This document shows, one piece after another, positions 1-9,256 of a stretch of DNA of 64,000 bases. Source of the stretch: Paraburkholderia hayleyella (GTDB lineage Bacteria > Pseudomonadota > Gammaproteobacteria > Burkholderiales > Burkholderiaceae). Where the stretch lies: positions 1,240,001 to 1,304,000 of the forward strand of contig NZ_QPES01000001.1 of assembly GCF_009455685.1 (NCBI RefSeq), read 5' to 3'. The notes under the pieces were generated by a model. The model had not been told where the DNA came from. It did not search any database and saw only the letters and a list, made by a program, of their open reading frames with translations. A program made the position numbers and the translations under genes. How positions within the stretch are numbered: the first letter of the stretch is position 1; each line of letters begins with the position of its first letter.

Positions 1-60
1 TAGCGGGAGACACGGTGCAGGCAGTGCAGCTCGTGCGAACAATGTGGTAGCGCCATTTGC
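1..60. other. window edge, unassigned
   Basis: This stretch lies downstream of mobA on the minus strand. An ATG on the minus strand near position 55 opens a frame that runs off the window, so the next gene of the molybdenum cofactor cluster could begin here. The roughly 18 visible codons do not let me name it. Confidence 0.2.
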
Positions 61-702
61 CTAGGAACGCTCAAGCAGCGCGAGGTCCTGCAAAGAGTTG
101 GCATTGTAGAACGCACGTTCATCAGGAAAGTGCGCTGTGGCCAGCGTGTGGCGCGCGTACCACGCGCGGACGCGCCGCTCGCCGCTGGCGAGGCTCGCCG
201 CGAGATCGTCAGCCAGCGCCGTACGCACCAGGGCCACCACCGGATGGAGCGCATGCTGTCCGTCGCGGTTACAGGTGAGGGCGGTGGCGATATCGGCTTC
301 GCTTGCCTCAAGCGCTTCCATCAGACGCAGGGCCAGATCGGTAGGCAGAAAGGGCGTATCGCACGGCACGCACAGCATCAGCTCCGTGGTGGCCGCGCGC
401 ATCCCCGCCAGCAGACCGGCGAGCGGCCCGGGAAAACCGGCGAGCGGCCCGGGAAAACCGGCGAGCGTATCGCTGACCACCGTTGCCGCGAACGGTGCGC
501 CAAGGGCCGTGTAATCAGCCAGATGGCGATTGGCGTTGATTAGCAGTGGACCGGTTTGAGGCGCGAGCCGTGTGAGCACATGTTGCGCGAGCGGCTCGCC
601 GTGCAGCAGTTGCAAGCCTTTGTCGACGCCTCCCATGCGGGTGCCGCGCCCGCCTGCGAGCAGCAGGCCCGTGAGGGGGAGAGGGGGGCGGGAGGAGGAC
701 AT
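61..702 (-). CDS. mobA: molybdenum cofactor guanylyltransferase MobA
   Basis: MobA transfers GMP from GTP to molybdopterin, giving the guanine dinucleotide form of the cofactor in the cytoplasm. The 213-residue product has the nucleotidyltransferase signature LLAGGRGTRMGGVDKG at residues 14-29 and the CVPCDTPF segment expected around the metal-binding aspartate. Length fits the family. It follows moaA on the same strand with a gap of about 48 bases, so the two are probably co-transcribed. Oddity: GFPGPLA occurs twice in tandem (residues 82-88 and 89-95) just before GLLAG, in the loop where homologues normally have one copy. This comes from an exact 21-bp direct duplication and is in frame, so activity may survive. 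Confidence 0.93.
   Translation of the reverse strand: MSSSRPPLPLTGLLLAGGRGTRMGGVDKGLQLLHGEPLAQHVLTRLAPQTGPLLINANRHLADYTALGAPFAATVVSDTLAGFPGPLAGFPGPLAGLLAGMRAATTELMLCVPCDTPFLPTDLALRLMEALEASEADIATALTCNRDGQHALHPVVALVRTALADDLAASLASGERRVRAWYARHTLATAHFPDERAFYNANSLQDLALLERS
421..462. repeat. 21-bp tandem duplication inside mobA
   Basis: Two exact head-to-tail copies of a 21-bp unit (421-441 and 442-462), each starting gagcggcccggg. The duplication is in frame and adds seven residues to MobA. The exact identity suggests a recent slippage event. Confidence 0.9.
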
Positions 703-750
703 GACGGAAACGCCGGGTAAACAGTGGGCAGTGGGGCCTGTGGGGCGGCG

Positions 751-1863
751 CTAGCCGCCGATGTACGACATTTCGACGCGCCGCTCGCCAGGCAGGGTGG
801 GTCCGTGGGCACTGCCGCGCAGTTGCGAATAGCGGTCGTTGCGGTTGTGCCAGATATGGGCGATGGCTGCAGCCAGGTCGGCATCGCGGGTTCCCTGGCG
901 CACGAGCGCTCGCAAGTCGTGCCCGGCTGAGGCGAACAGGCACAGATACAGCTTGCCTTCGGTCGAAAGCCGGGCGCGAGTACACGTGGCGCAAAAGGCC
1001 CGCGTCACGCTAGAAATCACGCCGATTTCCCCGGCGCCGTCGGCATAGCCCCAGCGCTGGGCTGTTTCGGCCTCGCTATGCGCTTCGAGTGGCACGAGCG
1101 GGTAGTGCGCCGCGATCTGCGCGATGACCTCGGCTGATGGCAGCACCTCGGTCATGTTCCAGCCATTGGAGGTGCCGACATCCATGTATTCGATAAAGCG
1201 CAACACGATGCCTGAATGGCGGAAATAGTTTGCCATCGGCAGGATCTGCGAATCGTTGGTGCCGCGCTTGACGACCATATTGACCTTGAGTGGCGCGAGG
1301 CCAGCCGAATGCGCGGTACTGATACCCGTGAGCACCTCGTCGAGTGCGAAGTCAGCATCGTTCATCTGACGAAAGAGCGGGTCATCGAGTGCATCGAGGC
1401 TGACCGTGACGCGTGTCAGGCCCGCGTTTTTCAGGCTGTGTGCCTTGCGTGCCAGCAGCGCGCCGTTCGTGGTTAGCGTGAGATCAAGTGGCTGGCCGCC
1501 TGGCGTGGTCAGCCGGGCAAGGCGTTCGATCAGATATTCCAGGTTTTTGCGCAACAAAGGCTCGCCACCGGTGAGACGGATTTTTTCGACGCCATGGGCG
1601 ACGAAAATCCGTGCGAGGCGCTCGATTTCTTCGAAGCTGAGCAGCGCGCTATGGGGGAGGAAGCGATAGTTTTTGTCGAATACAGCACGAGGCATGCAAT
1701 AGACGCAGCGGAAATTGCAGCGGTCCGTTACCGAGATACGCAGATCGCGTAATGGCCGGGCGAAAGCGTCATGCAGCGTGCCGTCCGGGGACGGTGGCCC
1801 CGGGTTCGCCGGAATTACCGGAATAGCGCTGATGTCGGCAACTGGAATGATGCGTCGGGACAT
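751..1863 (-). CDS. moaA: GTP 3',8-cyclase MoaA
   Basis: MoaA is the radical SAM enzyme that starts molybdopterin synthesis by converting GTP to 3',8-cyclo-GTP with MoaC downstream. Visible features of the 370-residue product are the radical SAM cluster cysteines C49, C53 and C56 in TDRCNFRCVYCM, a GGEPLL motif near residue 100, the second 4Fe-4S cluster cysteines C291, C294 and C308 near the C-terminus, and the C-terminal Gly-Gly tail (MSYIGG) required for activity in the family. The first 30 residues are proline-rich and variable; a later start is possible. It heads the moaA-mobA transcription unit. Confidence 0.97.
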   Translation of the reverse strand: MSRRIIPVADISAIPVIPANPGPPSPDGTLHDAFARPLRDLRISVTDRCNFRCVYCMPRAVFDKNYRFLPHSALLSFEEIERLARIFVAHGVEKIRLTGGEPLLRKNLEYLIERLARLTTPGGQPLDLTLTTNGALLARKAHSLKNAGLTRVTVSLDALDDPLFRQMNDADFALDEVLTGISTAHSAGLAPLKVNMVVKRGTNDSQILPMANYFRHSGIVLRFIEYMDVGTSNGWNMTEVLPSAEVIAQIAAHYPLVPLEAHSEAETAQRWGYADGAGEIGVISSVTRAFCATCTRARLSTEGKLYLCLFASAGHDLRALVRQGTRDADLAAAIAHIWHNRNDRYSQLRGSAHGPTLPGERRVEMSYIGG

Positions 1864-1964
1864 GATGATTTTATTGAAAAATTATTCCCCTATTCTAACG
1901 GAAGGCGGTTTGGCACCTTGTTTGGCACGGACGCGCCGCGTTGTGCCATGGGCCTCGTCTGAAA

Positions 1965-1998
1965 AACAAAAAACCCCACGTTCCGAAAAACGTGGGGT
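1965..1998 (-). terminator. rho-independent terminator after rne
   Basis: On the minus strand a hairpin with stem ccccacg/cgtgggg is followed by a T-rich run (ttttttgttttt). It sits about 70 bases beyond the rne stop codon, which fits termination of rne before moaA. Confidence 0.8.
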
Positions 1999-2066
1999 GA
2001 GTCGGCGGCCAAAGCCCGCCAATGAAGACGGGCTTTGAGCTACCGGATAGCGCGGGCGCAGTGGAC

Positions 2067-5000
2067 TTACTGCGAATGCCCGCCGGTTTCGATTTGCTGC
2101 ATGGGCGTGCTATCGACCGCATCCTGGCGTTTGCGCTCGCGTGGCACGCGGCTGGGCCGGACGATTTGCGCGGAGGCTTCTGCGGCGGCACGTAGCTTGT
2201 TCACGTCGGTATTGACCCACACGAGGCCCGCACTTTCGAGTACCGGTTGCAGGGCCGCCGTATCAACCACCGCTGCTGCTGGTGCAACGGGGGCTGGCGC
2301 GGGAGCCGGAGCTGGAGCCGATGCGAGCGGTGCCGTGACGACAGGTGCGGCTGCTGGTGGAGGAGCAATTGCAACCGGAGCAACGGGAGCGAAAGCCGTA
2401 ACAGGTGTAGCGGCGACTGCGCTAGCGGCCTCCGGCTGAACCGGTGCGGCTACGGCCACCGGTGCGGGCACTGGGGCGGGCACCAGGGTGGCAGGTGCTG
2501 CCACGGTTTCAGTCACCGCGGTTTCGGTTGCCACGGTTTCGGTCACCATGGTTTCAGTCACTTTAGTCACGGCAGGTTGCGCCGTTACTGTTTTGACTTC
2601 TTCGAACACAACGGCGGCAGACATTGTCGTGACTTGCTGCATGACGACAGGTGCTGCTTGCGGCGGTGGTGCGCTGACCTGGCGCGTCAGGGGCTCTGGC
2701 TGTTGCCGCACCGGTTGCGGCTGGGCTGGAGCTTCGGCGCTGAGGACGCTCACCGTGCCAGGCGTTGCTGTGGATGTGGTGATAACGGCCGCCGAGTCTG
2801 GCTCAGCGGATGTCGCTTCACGCTCATGTTGCGGCTGGATCTCCTGCGCATGAGGGGCATCGTCTTCCATGTCGTTGAATGACGTAGTTTGATCGACGCC
2901 CTCTTCGTCACGCTCGCGGCGTCCACCACGACGGCCGCGACGACGGCGGCGGCGCTCTTCACCTTCTCGCGCCACGGTTTCCTGATCGGCCAGTAACGCG
3001 CTTTCTGCCATTTCCGCTGGGGTTTGCCCAGTCTGGCTGCTCGCTGCTACTTCGGCAGAGTCTGGCTGGCGCCGGCGTTCTCCACGCTCTCCACGTTCTC
3101 CACGTTCCCGACGCTCGCCGCGCGCGGCTGTTTCTGTTGCCTCACCGCGTTCCGCGCGGTTGTCACGCTCGCGCGGCTCGCGGCCTTCACGCGGCTCACG
3201 TGTTTCACGTCCTGCGCGTGCTTCACGCTCGCGTCCTTCGCGTGGCTCACGGCCCTCGCGCGCTTCACGACCCTCGCGTGGCTCGCGGCCCTCACGTGTT
3301 TCACGTGCTTCACGTGGCTCGCGGTTTTCACGCCCCTCGCGGCCTTCACGTGTTTCCCGTTCTTCACGACGTGGCGTAGCCGTCTGGCCCTGGCGTCCGC
3401 CCGGCGCGGCATTCTCGCTCCGCCCCGCGGTATCACGGTTACCACTTGCCGAATTCCGGCGATTACGGTTGCGCTCGCCTGAACGTTCACCGCCGCGCTC
3501 GCGCGCCGGCCGGCCGGACTTGCTTTGTGCTGCCGGGGTGGCCGGTGCGGGTTCAGTGGTTGTGATGCCGAAAAGCTGCTTGAGCCAGCCGATAAAGCCG
3601 CCACCAGCCGGGGTTGCCGGGCGCGCTGCAGGCGCGGGGCGAACCGCCGCGCCGGGCGCGGGCTTTTCGGGGGTGATGCCCTTGACCGCGGCTTCCTGCT
3701 TCGGTTTGACGTCTTCGGCGCGTTTCGTGTAGCCGGTGTCGGATTCGAGTTCGCGTGCGGCTTCTTCCGCCATTTTCCAGGAGGCGCGAGGGTCGTCCAG
3801 GCGTGCATCGTCATGACGCAGGCGCTCAAGCTTGTAATGCGGCGTATCGAGATGCTTGTTCGGAATCAGGACGACATTGACCTTGAAGCGCGCTTCAATT
3901 TTGTTGATTTCCGCGCGTTTTTCATTGAGCAGGAAGGCCGTGACTTCAACCGGCACCTGGCAATGAATAGCCGCGGTGTGTTCCTTCATCGCTTCTTCCT
4001 GAATGATCCGCAGCACTTGCAAGGCGGAGGATTCGGTGTCGCGGATGTGCCCCGTGCCATTGCAGCGCGGGCAAGTCACGTGGCTGCCTTCGGACAGCGC
4101 CGGACGCAGGCGCTGGCGCGACAGCTCCATCAGCCCGAAGCGCGAAATCTTGCCCATTTGCACGCGTGCGCGGTCATGCCGCAGTGCGTCTTTCAGCCGT
4201 TGCTCGACTTCGCGCTGGCTTTTGGGCGAATCCATGTCGATAAAATCGATCACGATCAGGCCGCCCAGATCGCGCAGGCGTAACTGGCGGGCGACTTCGT
4301 CGGCGGCTTCGAGATTGGTGCGCGCGGCGGTTTCTTCGATATCCGCGCCTTTGGTGGCGCGGGCCGAGTTCACGTCGACCGCGACCAGCGCCTCGGTGTG
4401 ATCGATCACGATGGCGCCGCCCGAGGGCAACGGTACCGTGCGCGAGTACGCGGTTTCGATCTGGTGTTCGATCTGGAAGCGGGAGAAGAGCGGGACATCG
4501 TCGTGATAGCGCTTCACTTTGCCGACGTTGTCCGGCATCACGATATCCATGAAGGCGCGGGCCTGGTCGTGGATTTCGGTGGTGTCGATCAGGATTTCGC
4601 CGATATCGGGCTGGAAGTAGTCACGAATCGCGCGGATGACGAGGCTCGACTCGAGGTAGATCAGCATTGGCTGGCCGCCCAGGCCGCTTTGCGAGGCGGA
4701 TTCGATGGCACGCCACAACTGCATCAGATAGTTCAGGTCCCACTGCAGTTCTTCCGCGCTACGGCCGATGCCTGCGGTGCGCGCGATGATGCTCATGCCT
4801 TCGGGCAATTGCAACTGGCCCATGGTTTCGCGCAGTTCCTGCCGGTCATCGCCCTCGATGCGGCGCGAAACGCCGCCGCCACGCGGATTGTTGGGCATCA
4901 GAACCAGATAGCGGCCTGCGAGCGAGATAAACGTGGTGAGGGCCGCGCCCTTGTTGCCGCGCTCTTCCTTCTCGACCTGGACGATGAGCTCCTGGCCCTC

Positions 5001-5282
5001 GCGCAAGGCGTCCTGAATGCGCGCTGAACGGACTTCAGCACCATCGCGGAAATATTGGCGGGCGACTTCCTTGAACGGGAGAAAACCGTGGCGGTCTTCG
5101 CCGTAGTTGACGAAACAGGCTTCGAGCGAAGGCTCGATGCGCGTCACGATACCCTTGTAAATATTGCCTTTGCGCTGTTCGCGCCCGGCGGTTTCGATAT
5201 CAATGTCGATCAGCTTTTGGCCATCGACAATTGCGACGCGTAGTTCTTCTTGCTGCGTCGCATTAAAAAGCATGCGTTTCAT
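2067..5282 (-). CDS. rne: ribonuclease E
   Basis: Endoribonuclease that cuts single-stranded AU-rich RNA, processes rRNA and tRNA and scaffolds the degradosome. The 1071-residue protein starts MKRMLFNATQ as in other RNase E proteins. The S1 domain covers about residues 37-125, the catalytic aspartates are D303 and D346, and the zinc-link cysteines are C404 and C407 (CPRC), numbered exactly as in E. coli. From about residue 520 the sequence becomes low-complexity. Residues roughly 640-760 are arginine/glutamate-rich with repeated EGREPREGRE-type blocks, followed by RRRRRGRRGGRR, as expected for an RNA-binding scaffold. The last 300 residues are rich in Ala, Pro, Val and Thr. It is divergent from rluC across a long leader and ends in a terminator. 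Confidence 0.97.
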   Translation of the reverse strand: MKRMLFNATQQEELRVAIVDGQKLIDIDIETAGREQRKGNIYKGIVTRIEPSLEACFVNYGEDRHGFLPFKEVARQYFRDGAEVRSARIQDALREGQELIVQVEKEERGNKGAALTTFISLAGRYLVLMPNNPRGGGVSRRIEGDDRQELRETMGQLQLPEGMSIIARTAGIGRSAEELQWDLNYLMQLWRAIESASQSGLGGQPMLIYLESSLVIRAIRDYFQPDIGEILIDTTEIHDQARAFMDIVMPDNVGKVKRYHDDVPLFSRFQIEHQIETAYSRTVPLPSGGAIVIDHTEALVAVDVNSARATKGADIEETAARTNLEAADEVARQLRLRDLGGLIVIDFIDMDSPKSQREVEQRLKDALRHDRARVQMGKISRFGLMELSRQRLRPALSEGSHVTCPRCNGTGHIRDTESSALQVLRIIQEEAMKEHTAAIHCQVPVEVTAFLLNEKRAEINKIEARFKVNVVLIPNKHLDTPHYKLERLRHDDARLDDPRASWKMAEEAARELESDTGYTKRAEDVKPKQEAAVKGITPEKPAPGAAVRPAPAARPATPAGGGFIGWLKQLFGITTTEPAPATPAAQSKSGRPARERGGERSGERNRNRRNSASGNRDTAGRSENAAPGGRQGQTATPRREERETREGREGRENREPREARETREGREPREGREAREGREPREGREREARAGRETREPREGREPRERDNRAERGEATETAARGERRERGERGERGERRRQPDSAEVAASSQTGQTPAEMAESALLADQETVAREGEERRRRRRGRRGGRRERDEEGVDQTTSFNDMEDDAPHAQEIQPQHEREATSAEPDSAAVITTSTATPGTVSVLSAEAPAQPQPVRQQPEPLTRQVSAPPPQAAPVVMQQVTTMSAAVVFEEVKTVTAQPAVTKVTETMVTETVATETAVTETVAAPATLVPAPVPAPVAVAAPVQPEAASAVAATPVTAFAPVAPVAIAPPPAAAPVVTAPLASAPAPAPAPAPVAPAAAVVDTAALQPVLESAGLVWVNTDVNKLRAAAEASAQIVRPSRVPRERKRQDAVDSTPMQQIETGGHSQ

Positions 5283-6016
5283 GAACGGCTCCAGAGCGGC
5301 GCGCTTGGCGTCGAGCCCGGACGGTTGTCAGCCGTTGGGTCGTGACGGTGGTGCGCCGCGCTTTGATGTGTTGACAAGTACGCTGGAGCGGGAAACATGG
5401 CGGGAGAACTGCCTGAGAGGGCCTTGTCCGGTCAGAAGGACTGGGGCCGCAGGGCACAGGCGAACACGGCTTCAAAAAATCATCGCGGGACACGCCGCAG
5501 TTTCTGGCAACCTGACATTCGTGCGCTTCACCGCTCTCGCCGGGCGTCACTGTGACCATGACGCGTGAGGGAGGAGCAAAAGCCATTGTCAGGTTGGGGA
5601 GGGGTTGCCACAAACTCGTGGCGTCCCGCCCGGCGGTGCCCTGCTTCATTCTGATGTCGCCAGTCCTGCACTTTCTGCAGGACGCACTGAGCGCACGCCG
5701 TATCTTCGCCAACTGCCAAGCTTCCTGCCAGGGGGCAAACCGCCCGATGCCGAGGCTTGTCAGTGAAATTCTTTCTAACCAGGATTCCGTTACCGCGGAG
5801 CCGACCTGACCGAACGCGCCTGTGGGCGCCGTCCCTGCCGGGTACTGGATTTCCGTTGCGTACAGCGTGTTGCATCTCATTTTTCGGGTGAGCAACCAGG
5901 CCCGGACGCAAGTATGCAAGTAAAATTAATACCTTGTTGCTTGCGCCTGCGCAATCCGCCAGACTCCCGGACAATGCGTCGACCGTCGCAGACTGCTGGG
6001 GCAAATTATATTCAGA
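5283..6016. promoter_or_regulatory. rne-rluC divergent intergenic region and rne leader
   Basis: This stretch of 734 bases has no convincing gene; a 218-codon minus-strand frame inside it has no recognisable composition or motif. In enterobacteria the rne 5' leader is long and lets RNase E control its own mRNA, and the arrangement here allows the same, but that is inference. One perfect hairpin is visible at 5663-5683. I cannot place a convincing promoter on either strand. Confidence 0.45.
5663..5683 (-). other. hairpin in the presumed rne leader
   Basis: An 8-bp perfect stem (gtcctgca / tgcaggac) closes a 5-base loop about 380 bases upstream of the rne start. It lacks a U-tract, so it is not a terminator. 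It could be part of a structured autoregulatory leader, but no homology to the E. coli rne leader hairpins can be shown here. Confidence 0.35.
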
Positions 6017-7057
6017 ATGAAAGAGCTAGGCAAAATATCCCATAAACCGGTTGCGAGCGACCAGGTCTCGATCATCGAGATCGACGACAATGCGGCGGGC
6101 CAGCGCATTGATAATTTTCTTTTGCGCATCTGTAAAGGCGTGCCGAAAAGTCACATCTACCGTATCTTGCGCAGCGGCGAGGTGCGAGTGAACAAGGGCC
6201 GGATCGATGCGCAATATCGTCTGGTGCTGGGCGACCGGGTGCGCGTGCCGCCTATCCGGGTGGCTAGCAGCGCCGAGCCCGCCGTGCCGTATGCGCCTGC
6301 GGCCCAGTTCACAACCCTGTATGAAGACGATTGCCTGCTGGTGCTTGATAAACCGGCCGGCGTTGCCGTGCATGGCGGCAGCGGTGTGGCATTTGGCGTC
6401 ATCGAGCAGATGCGCGCCGCGCGGCCGCAGGCCAAGTTTCTTGAACTGGTGCATCGCCTCGACCGGGAGACCTCCGGCATCCTGATGCTGGCAAAAAAAC
6501 GTGCGGCGCTGGTTAATCTGCATGAGCAGATTCGCGCCAACCAGATGGATAAACGTTATTTTGCCTGTGTGCATGGCGTGTGGGAGCCTGGCTGGGGCCA
6601 CCGCCGTGCCGTGCGCGAGCCATTGCACAAGTACCTCGCCGCAGACGGCGAGCGGCGTGTGCGCGTGCAGCCGGACGGTCAGCCCTCGCATACCGTATTC
6701 AACCTGGTGGAGCGCTGGCCTGAATCCGGATATGCGCTGCTCGAAGCCGAACTGAAAACAGGCCGCACACATCAAATTCGCGTTCATCTGGCGCATTTGG
6801 GGCTGCCGATCGCAGGGGATGTCAAATATGGCGATTTCGCGCTGAACAAGGCGCTGGTTCGGGCCCATGCCCGCCCCAGCCTGAAGAGAATGTTTTTGCA
6901 TGCGCACCGCCTGAAACTGACCCATCCGGTGACAGGCGCGCCGTTGCAGTTCGACGCGCCGCTGCCTGCCGAATGCCGCCGCTTTCTCGAACAGCTTACC
7001 TTGTTGCAGCAAGGCGATAACGAAGCACATCCGGAGAGGCCAACGCATGGCTCGTGA
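6017..7057 (+). CDS. rluC: 23S rRNA pseudouridine synthase RluC
   Basis: RluC forms pseudouridines in domain V of 23S rRNA (955, 2504 and 2580 in E. coli). The 346-residue protein has an S4 RNA-binding domain at about residues 28-90 and the RluA-family catalytic motif HRLDRETSG at 146-154, with D149 as nucleophile. The C-terminal KTGRTHQIRVHLAHLG segment is also typical. The gene is divergent from rne, as in many proteobacteria, and its last 11 bases overlap the HAD phosphatase start, suggesting translational coupling. Confidence 0.95.
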   Translation: MKELGKISHKPVASDQVSIIEIDDNAAGQRIDNFLLRICKGVPKSHIYRILRSGEVRVNKGRIDAQYRLVLGDRVRVPPIRVASSAEPAVPYAPAAQFTTLYEDDCLLVLDKPAGVAVHGGSGVAFGVIEQMRAARPQAKFLELVHRLDRETSGILMLAKKRAALVNLHEQIRANQMDKRYFACVHGVWEPGWGHRRAVREPLHKYLAADGERRVRVQPDGQPSHTVFNLVERWPESGYALLEAELKTGRTHQIRVHLAHLGLPIAGDVKYGDFALNKALVRAHARPSLKRMFLHAHRLKLTHPVTGAPLQFDAPLPAECRRFLEQLTLLQQGDNEAHPERPTHGS

Positions 7058-7706
7058 GCAATTTGACCTGATCGTCTTCGACTGGGACGGGACGCTGATG
7101 GATTCGACGGCGCACATTACGCGCAGCATTCAGGCCGCATGCCAGGATCTCGGCTTGCCGGTGCCCGCCGATCAGGCGGCAAGCTATGTCATTGGGCTCG
7201 GCTTGCGCGAAGCGCTGCAAATGGCCGCACCGACCCTGGACCCGGCTGATTACCCCCGTCTGATTGAACGCTACCGGTTTCACTATTTTTTGAAAGATCA
7301 GGCCACTGAGCTTTTTGCCGGGGTGCGTGAGATGCTGCAGGCGTTGCGCGATGACGGCTATCTGCTGGCGGTCGCCACCGGGAAAAGCCGGGTGGGCCTG
7401 AACCGGGCGCTCGATCAGACCAGTCTGACCAGTCTTTTCGACGGCACGCGCTGCGCTGACGAAACCTTTTCCAAGCCGCACCCGGCGATGCTGCACGAAC
7501 TCACCCGCGAACTGGGACAGGGCCTTGCCCGCACGGTGATGATTGGCGATACCACGCACGATCTGCAAATGGCGCGGAACGCAGGCACTGCCGCGATTGG
7601 CGTCACGTACGGCGCGCATGCCGCCAGTTCACTGGAGGCGCTCCAGCCTGAATTTGTCGCACAAAACGTTGCTGAACTGTCGGCCTGGCTGCGCGAGCAC
7701 GCATGA
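7047..7706 (+). CDS. HAD-family phosphatase (Gph-like)
   Basis: The 219-residue cytoplasmic protein is a haloacid dehalogenase-type hydrolase. It has motif I FDWDGTLMDS with D12 and D14, a motif II region AVATGKSR, a motif III lysine in SKPHPAM, and motif IV MIGDTTHDLQMA. The helical cap between motifs I and II fits phosphoglycolate phosphatase-like enzymes, but the substrate cannot be read from the sequence. It overlaps both rluC upstream and the Rieske gene downstream (ATGA), forming a tight operon. Confidence 0.85.
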   Translation: MAREQFDLIVFDWDGTLMDSTAHITRSIQAACQDLGLPVPADQAASYVIGLGLREALQMAAPTLDPADYPRLIERYRFHYFLKDQATELFAGVREMLQALRDDGYLLAVATGKSRVGLNRALDQTSLTSLFDGTRCADETFSKPHPAMLHELTRELGQGLARTVMIGDTTHDLQMARNAGTAAIGVTYGAHAASSLEALQPEFVAQNVAELSAWLREHA

Positions 7707-8128
7707 GCGAAGCAAAACCCGAACCTCCCGCGCTGGCGCCGGTACTGATCTGCACGGCTGCCGACCTGATTGATGGCGGTCTCGGCGTGCGCCGCGCCGC
7801 GTCTTTTGCCGGAAATGAGGCTGTGGTGTTTTTTGTGCGCTATGGCGGCCAGGTGCATGGCTATCTGAACCGCTGCGCGCATGTGCCGATGGAGCTTGAC
7901 TGGGTAGAAGGCCAGTTTTTCGAATCTTCCGGCTTGTATCTGATGTGCGCGACGCACGGCGCCATTTATGCGCCCGACACCGGAAAATGCGTCGGCGGCC
8001 CATGCCGTGGTGGCCGGTTGCGTCCTGTTCGGGTTGAGGAGCACGATACTGCGGATGGCCGTACGGTATTCTGGCTGCCGGATGCTGAGCTGTATCCGCT
8101 TCCCACCCGTCCCTCCGATCTTTCCTGA
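7703..8128 (+). CDS. Rieske [2Fe-2S] domain protein
   Basis: The 141-residue protein has the two Rieske cluster boxes, CAH (in NRCAHVPMELDW) and CATH (in LMCATHGAIY), giving the Cys2-His2 ligands. There is no signal peptide or membrane segment, so it is probably a soluble ferredoxin-like electron carrier. The start overlaps the preceding HAD gene by four bases. Its partner enzyme is not evident from the neighbourhood. Confidence 0.88.
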   Translation: MSEAKPEPPALAPVLICTAADLIDGGLGVRRAASFAGNEAVVFFVRYGGQVHGYLNRCAHVPMELDWVEGQFFESSGLYLMCATHGAIYAPDTGKCVGGPCRGGRLRPVRVEEHDTADGRTVFWLPDAELYPLPTRPSDLS

Positions 8129-8153
8129 ACTTTCCTGACCTTCATTCGCAAGC

Positions 8154-9158
8154 ATGGCTGACAATCACACCCCTGATCCATTCGAGTCCGCTGCCGTACC
8201 GCCCAAACGCCAATCCGCCGCTGAGCCGGGCTGGGAGCGGGCCGCGCTTGAGCGCATTGCGCTGGCTGCAATCCATGAACAAAAAGCGGCGCGCCGCTGG
8301 AAGATTTTTTTCCGTTTCGTTTTTCTCTTCATCGTGCTGGGCGCGATCTGGCGTATCTCCGACGTGTCGGGCGATAAAGCGGCGTCGACTGGCCGTCATA
8401 CCGCGCTGGTGACACTTGATGGCGAAATTGCCGCCGATTCCTCCGCGAACGCCCGCGATCTCAACGCCTCGCTGCGTGACGCGTTTAGCGATGCGGGCAC
8501 CGCGGGCGTTATCTTGCGTATCAACAGCCCGGGCGGTAGCCCGGTGCAGGCGGGCATCGTCTATAGCGAGATCCGCAGGCTGCGCCACAAGCATCCGTCG
8601 ATTCCGCTGTATGTCGTAGTGGGCGACACGTGTGCGTCGGGGGGCTATTACATCGCGGCGGCGGCTGACAAGATCTACGTTGACAAAGCCAGCATCGTCG
8701 GTTCGATTGGCGTGCTGATGGATGGCTTTGGCTTTACCGGCCTGATGGACAAGCTGGGCATTCAGCGCCGGATGCGCACCTCGGGCGAGAACAAGGCGTT
8801 CTTCGATCCGTTTTCACCGGATACGCCGAAAATGGACGAACATGCGCAAGCCATGCTTGACCAGATTCACACGCAATTCATTGAGGCCGTGCGAGAAGGG
8901 CGGGGCAAGCGCCTGCACGAAACTCCGGACATTTTCTCGGGGCTCTTCTGGACTGGCGCGACAAGCGTTGAGCTGGGTCTGGCTGATGCTTTTGGCGATA
9001 CCGATTACGTCGCGCGCGAAATCATCAAGGCCCCTGATCTGGTTGATTTCACGGTGAAAGAAAGCTTGTCGGACCGGGTTGCGCGCAAGTTTGGCGCAGC
9101 AGCCGGCAGCGCGGCGGTGCATGCGCTGGCGCTGGGTGGCCAGATGAGCTTGCGTTGA
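8154..9158 (+). CDS. S49 family signal peptide peptidase (SppA-like)
   Basis: This is a membrane-anchored serine protease that degrades cleaved signal peptides or membrane protein fragments. The 334-residue protein has one transmembrane segment at about 51-67 and then a periplasmic ClpP-fold domain. The nucleophile is S162 in DTCASGGYYIA; K214, 52 residues later, matches the Ser-Lys spacing of the short Gram-positive type SppA. Thus it is the short single-domain form, not the long E. coli form. It is last in the rluC operon and faces the RsmI-like gene across a shared terminator. Confidence 0.88.
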   Translation: MADNHTPDPFESAAVPPKRQSAAEPGWERAALERIALAAIHEQKAARRWKIFFRFVFLFIVLGAIWRISDVSGDKAASTGRHTALVTLDGEIAADSSANARDLNASLRDAFSDAGTAGVILRINSPGGSPVQAGIVYSEIRRLRHKHPSIPLYVVVGDTCASGGYYIAAAADKIYVDKASIVGSIGVLMDGFGFTGLMDKLGIQRRMRTSGENKAFFDPFSPDTPKMDEHAQAMLDQIHTQFIEAVREGRGKRLHETPDIFSGLFWTGATSVELGLADAFGDTDYVAREIIKAPDLVDFTVKESLSDRVARKFGAAAGSAAVHALALGGQMSLR

Positions 9159-9212
9159 GCGCCGCTGGCGGCCCGGATGAGCCGCCAGCGTGGATGAGAA
9201 GATGAGAAGATG

Positions 9213-9254
9213 AAAAAAGGCCGCGGCCCGGAAACGGGCGCCGCGGCTTTTTTG
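9213..9254. terminator. bidirectional terminator between S49 peptidase and RsmI-like gene
   Basis: An A-run, a GC-rich hairpin (gccgcggcccg, loop gaaa, then cgggcgccgcggc with a small bulge) and a T-run lie between two convergent genes. Either strand gives a stem followed by a U-tract. Confidence 0.88.
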
Positions 9255-9256
9255 TT

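Noticed and set aside
5263..5919. 218-codon minus-strand frame upstream of rne
   Set aside because: It overlaps the rne start region and its peptide has no recognisable composition or motif; treated as leader.
6026..7129. Long minus-strand frame of 367 codons opposite rluC
   Set aside because: It is the antisense shadow of rluC, which has a complete set of family motifs; the shadow has none.
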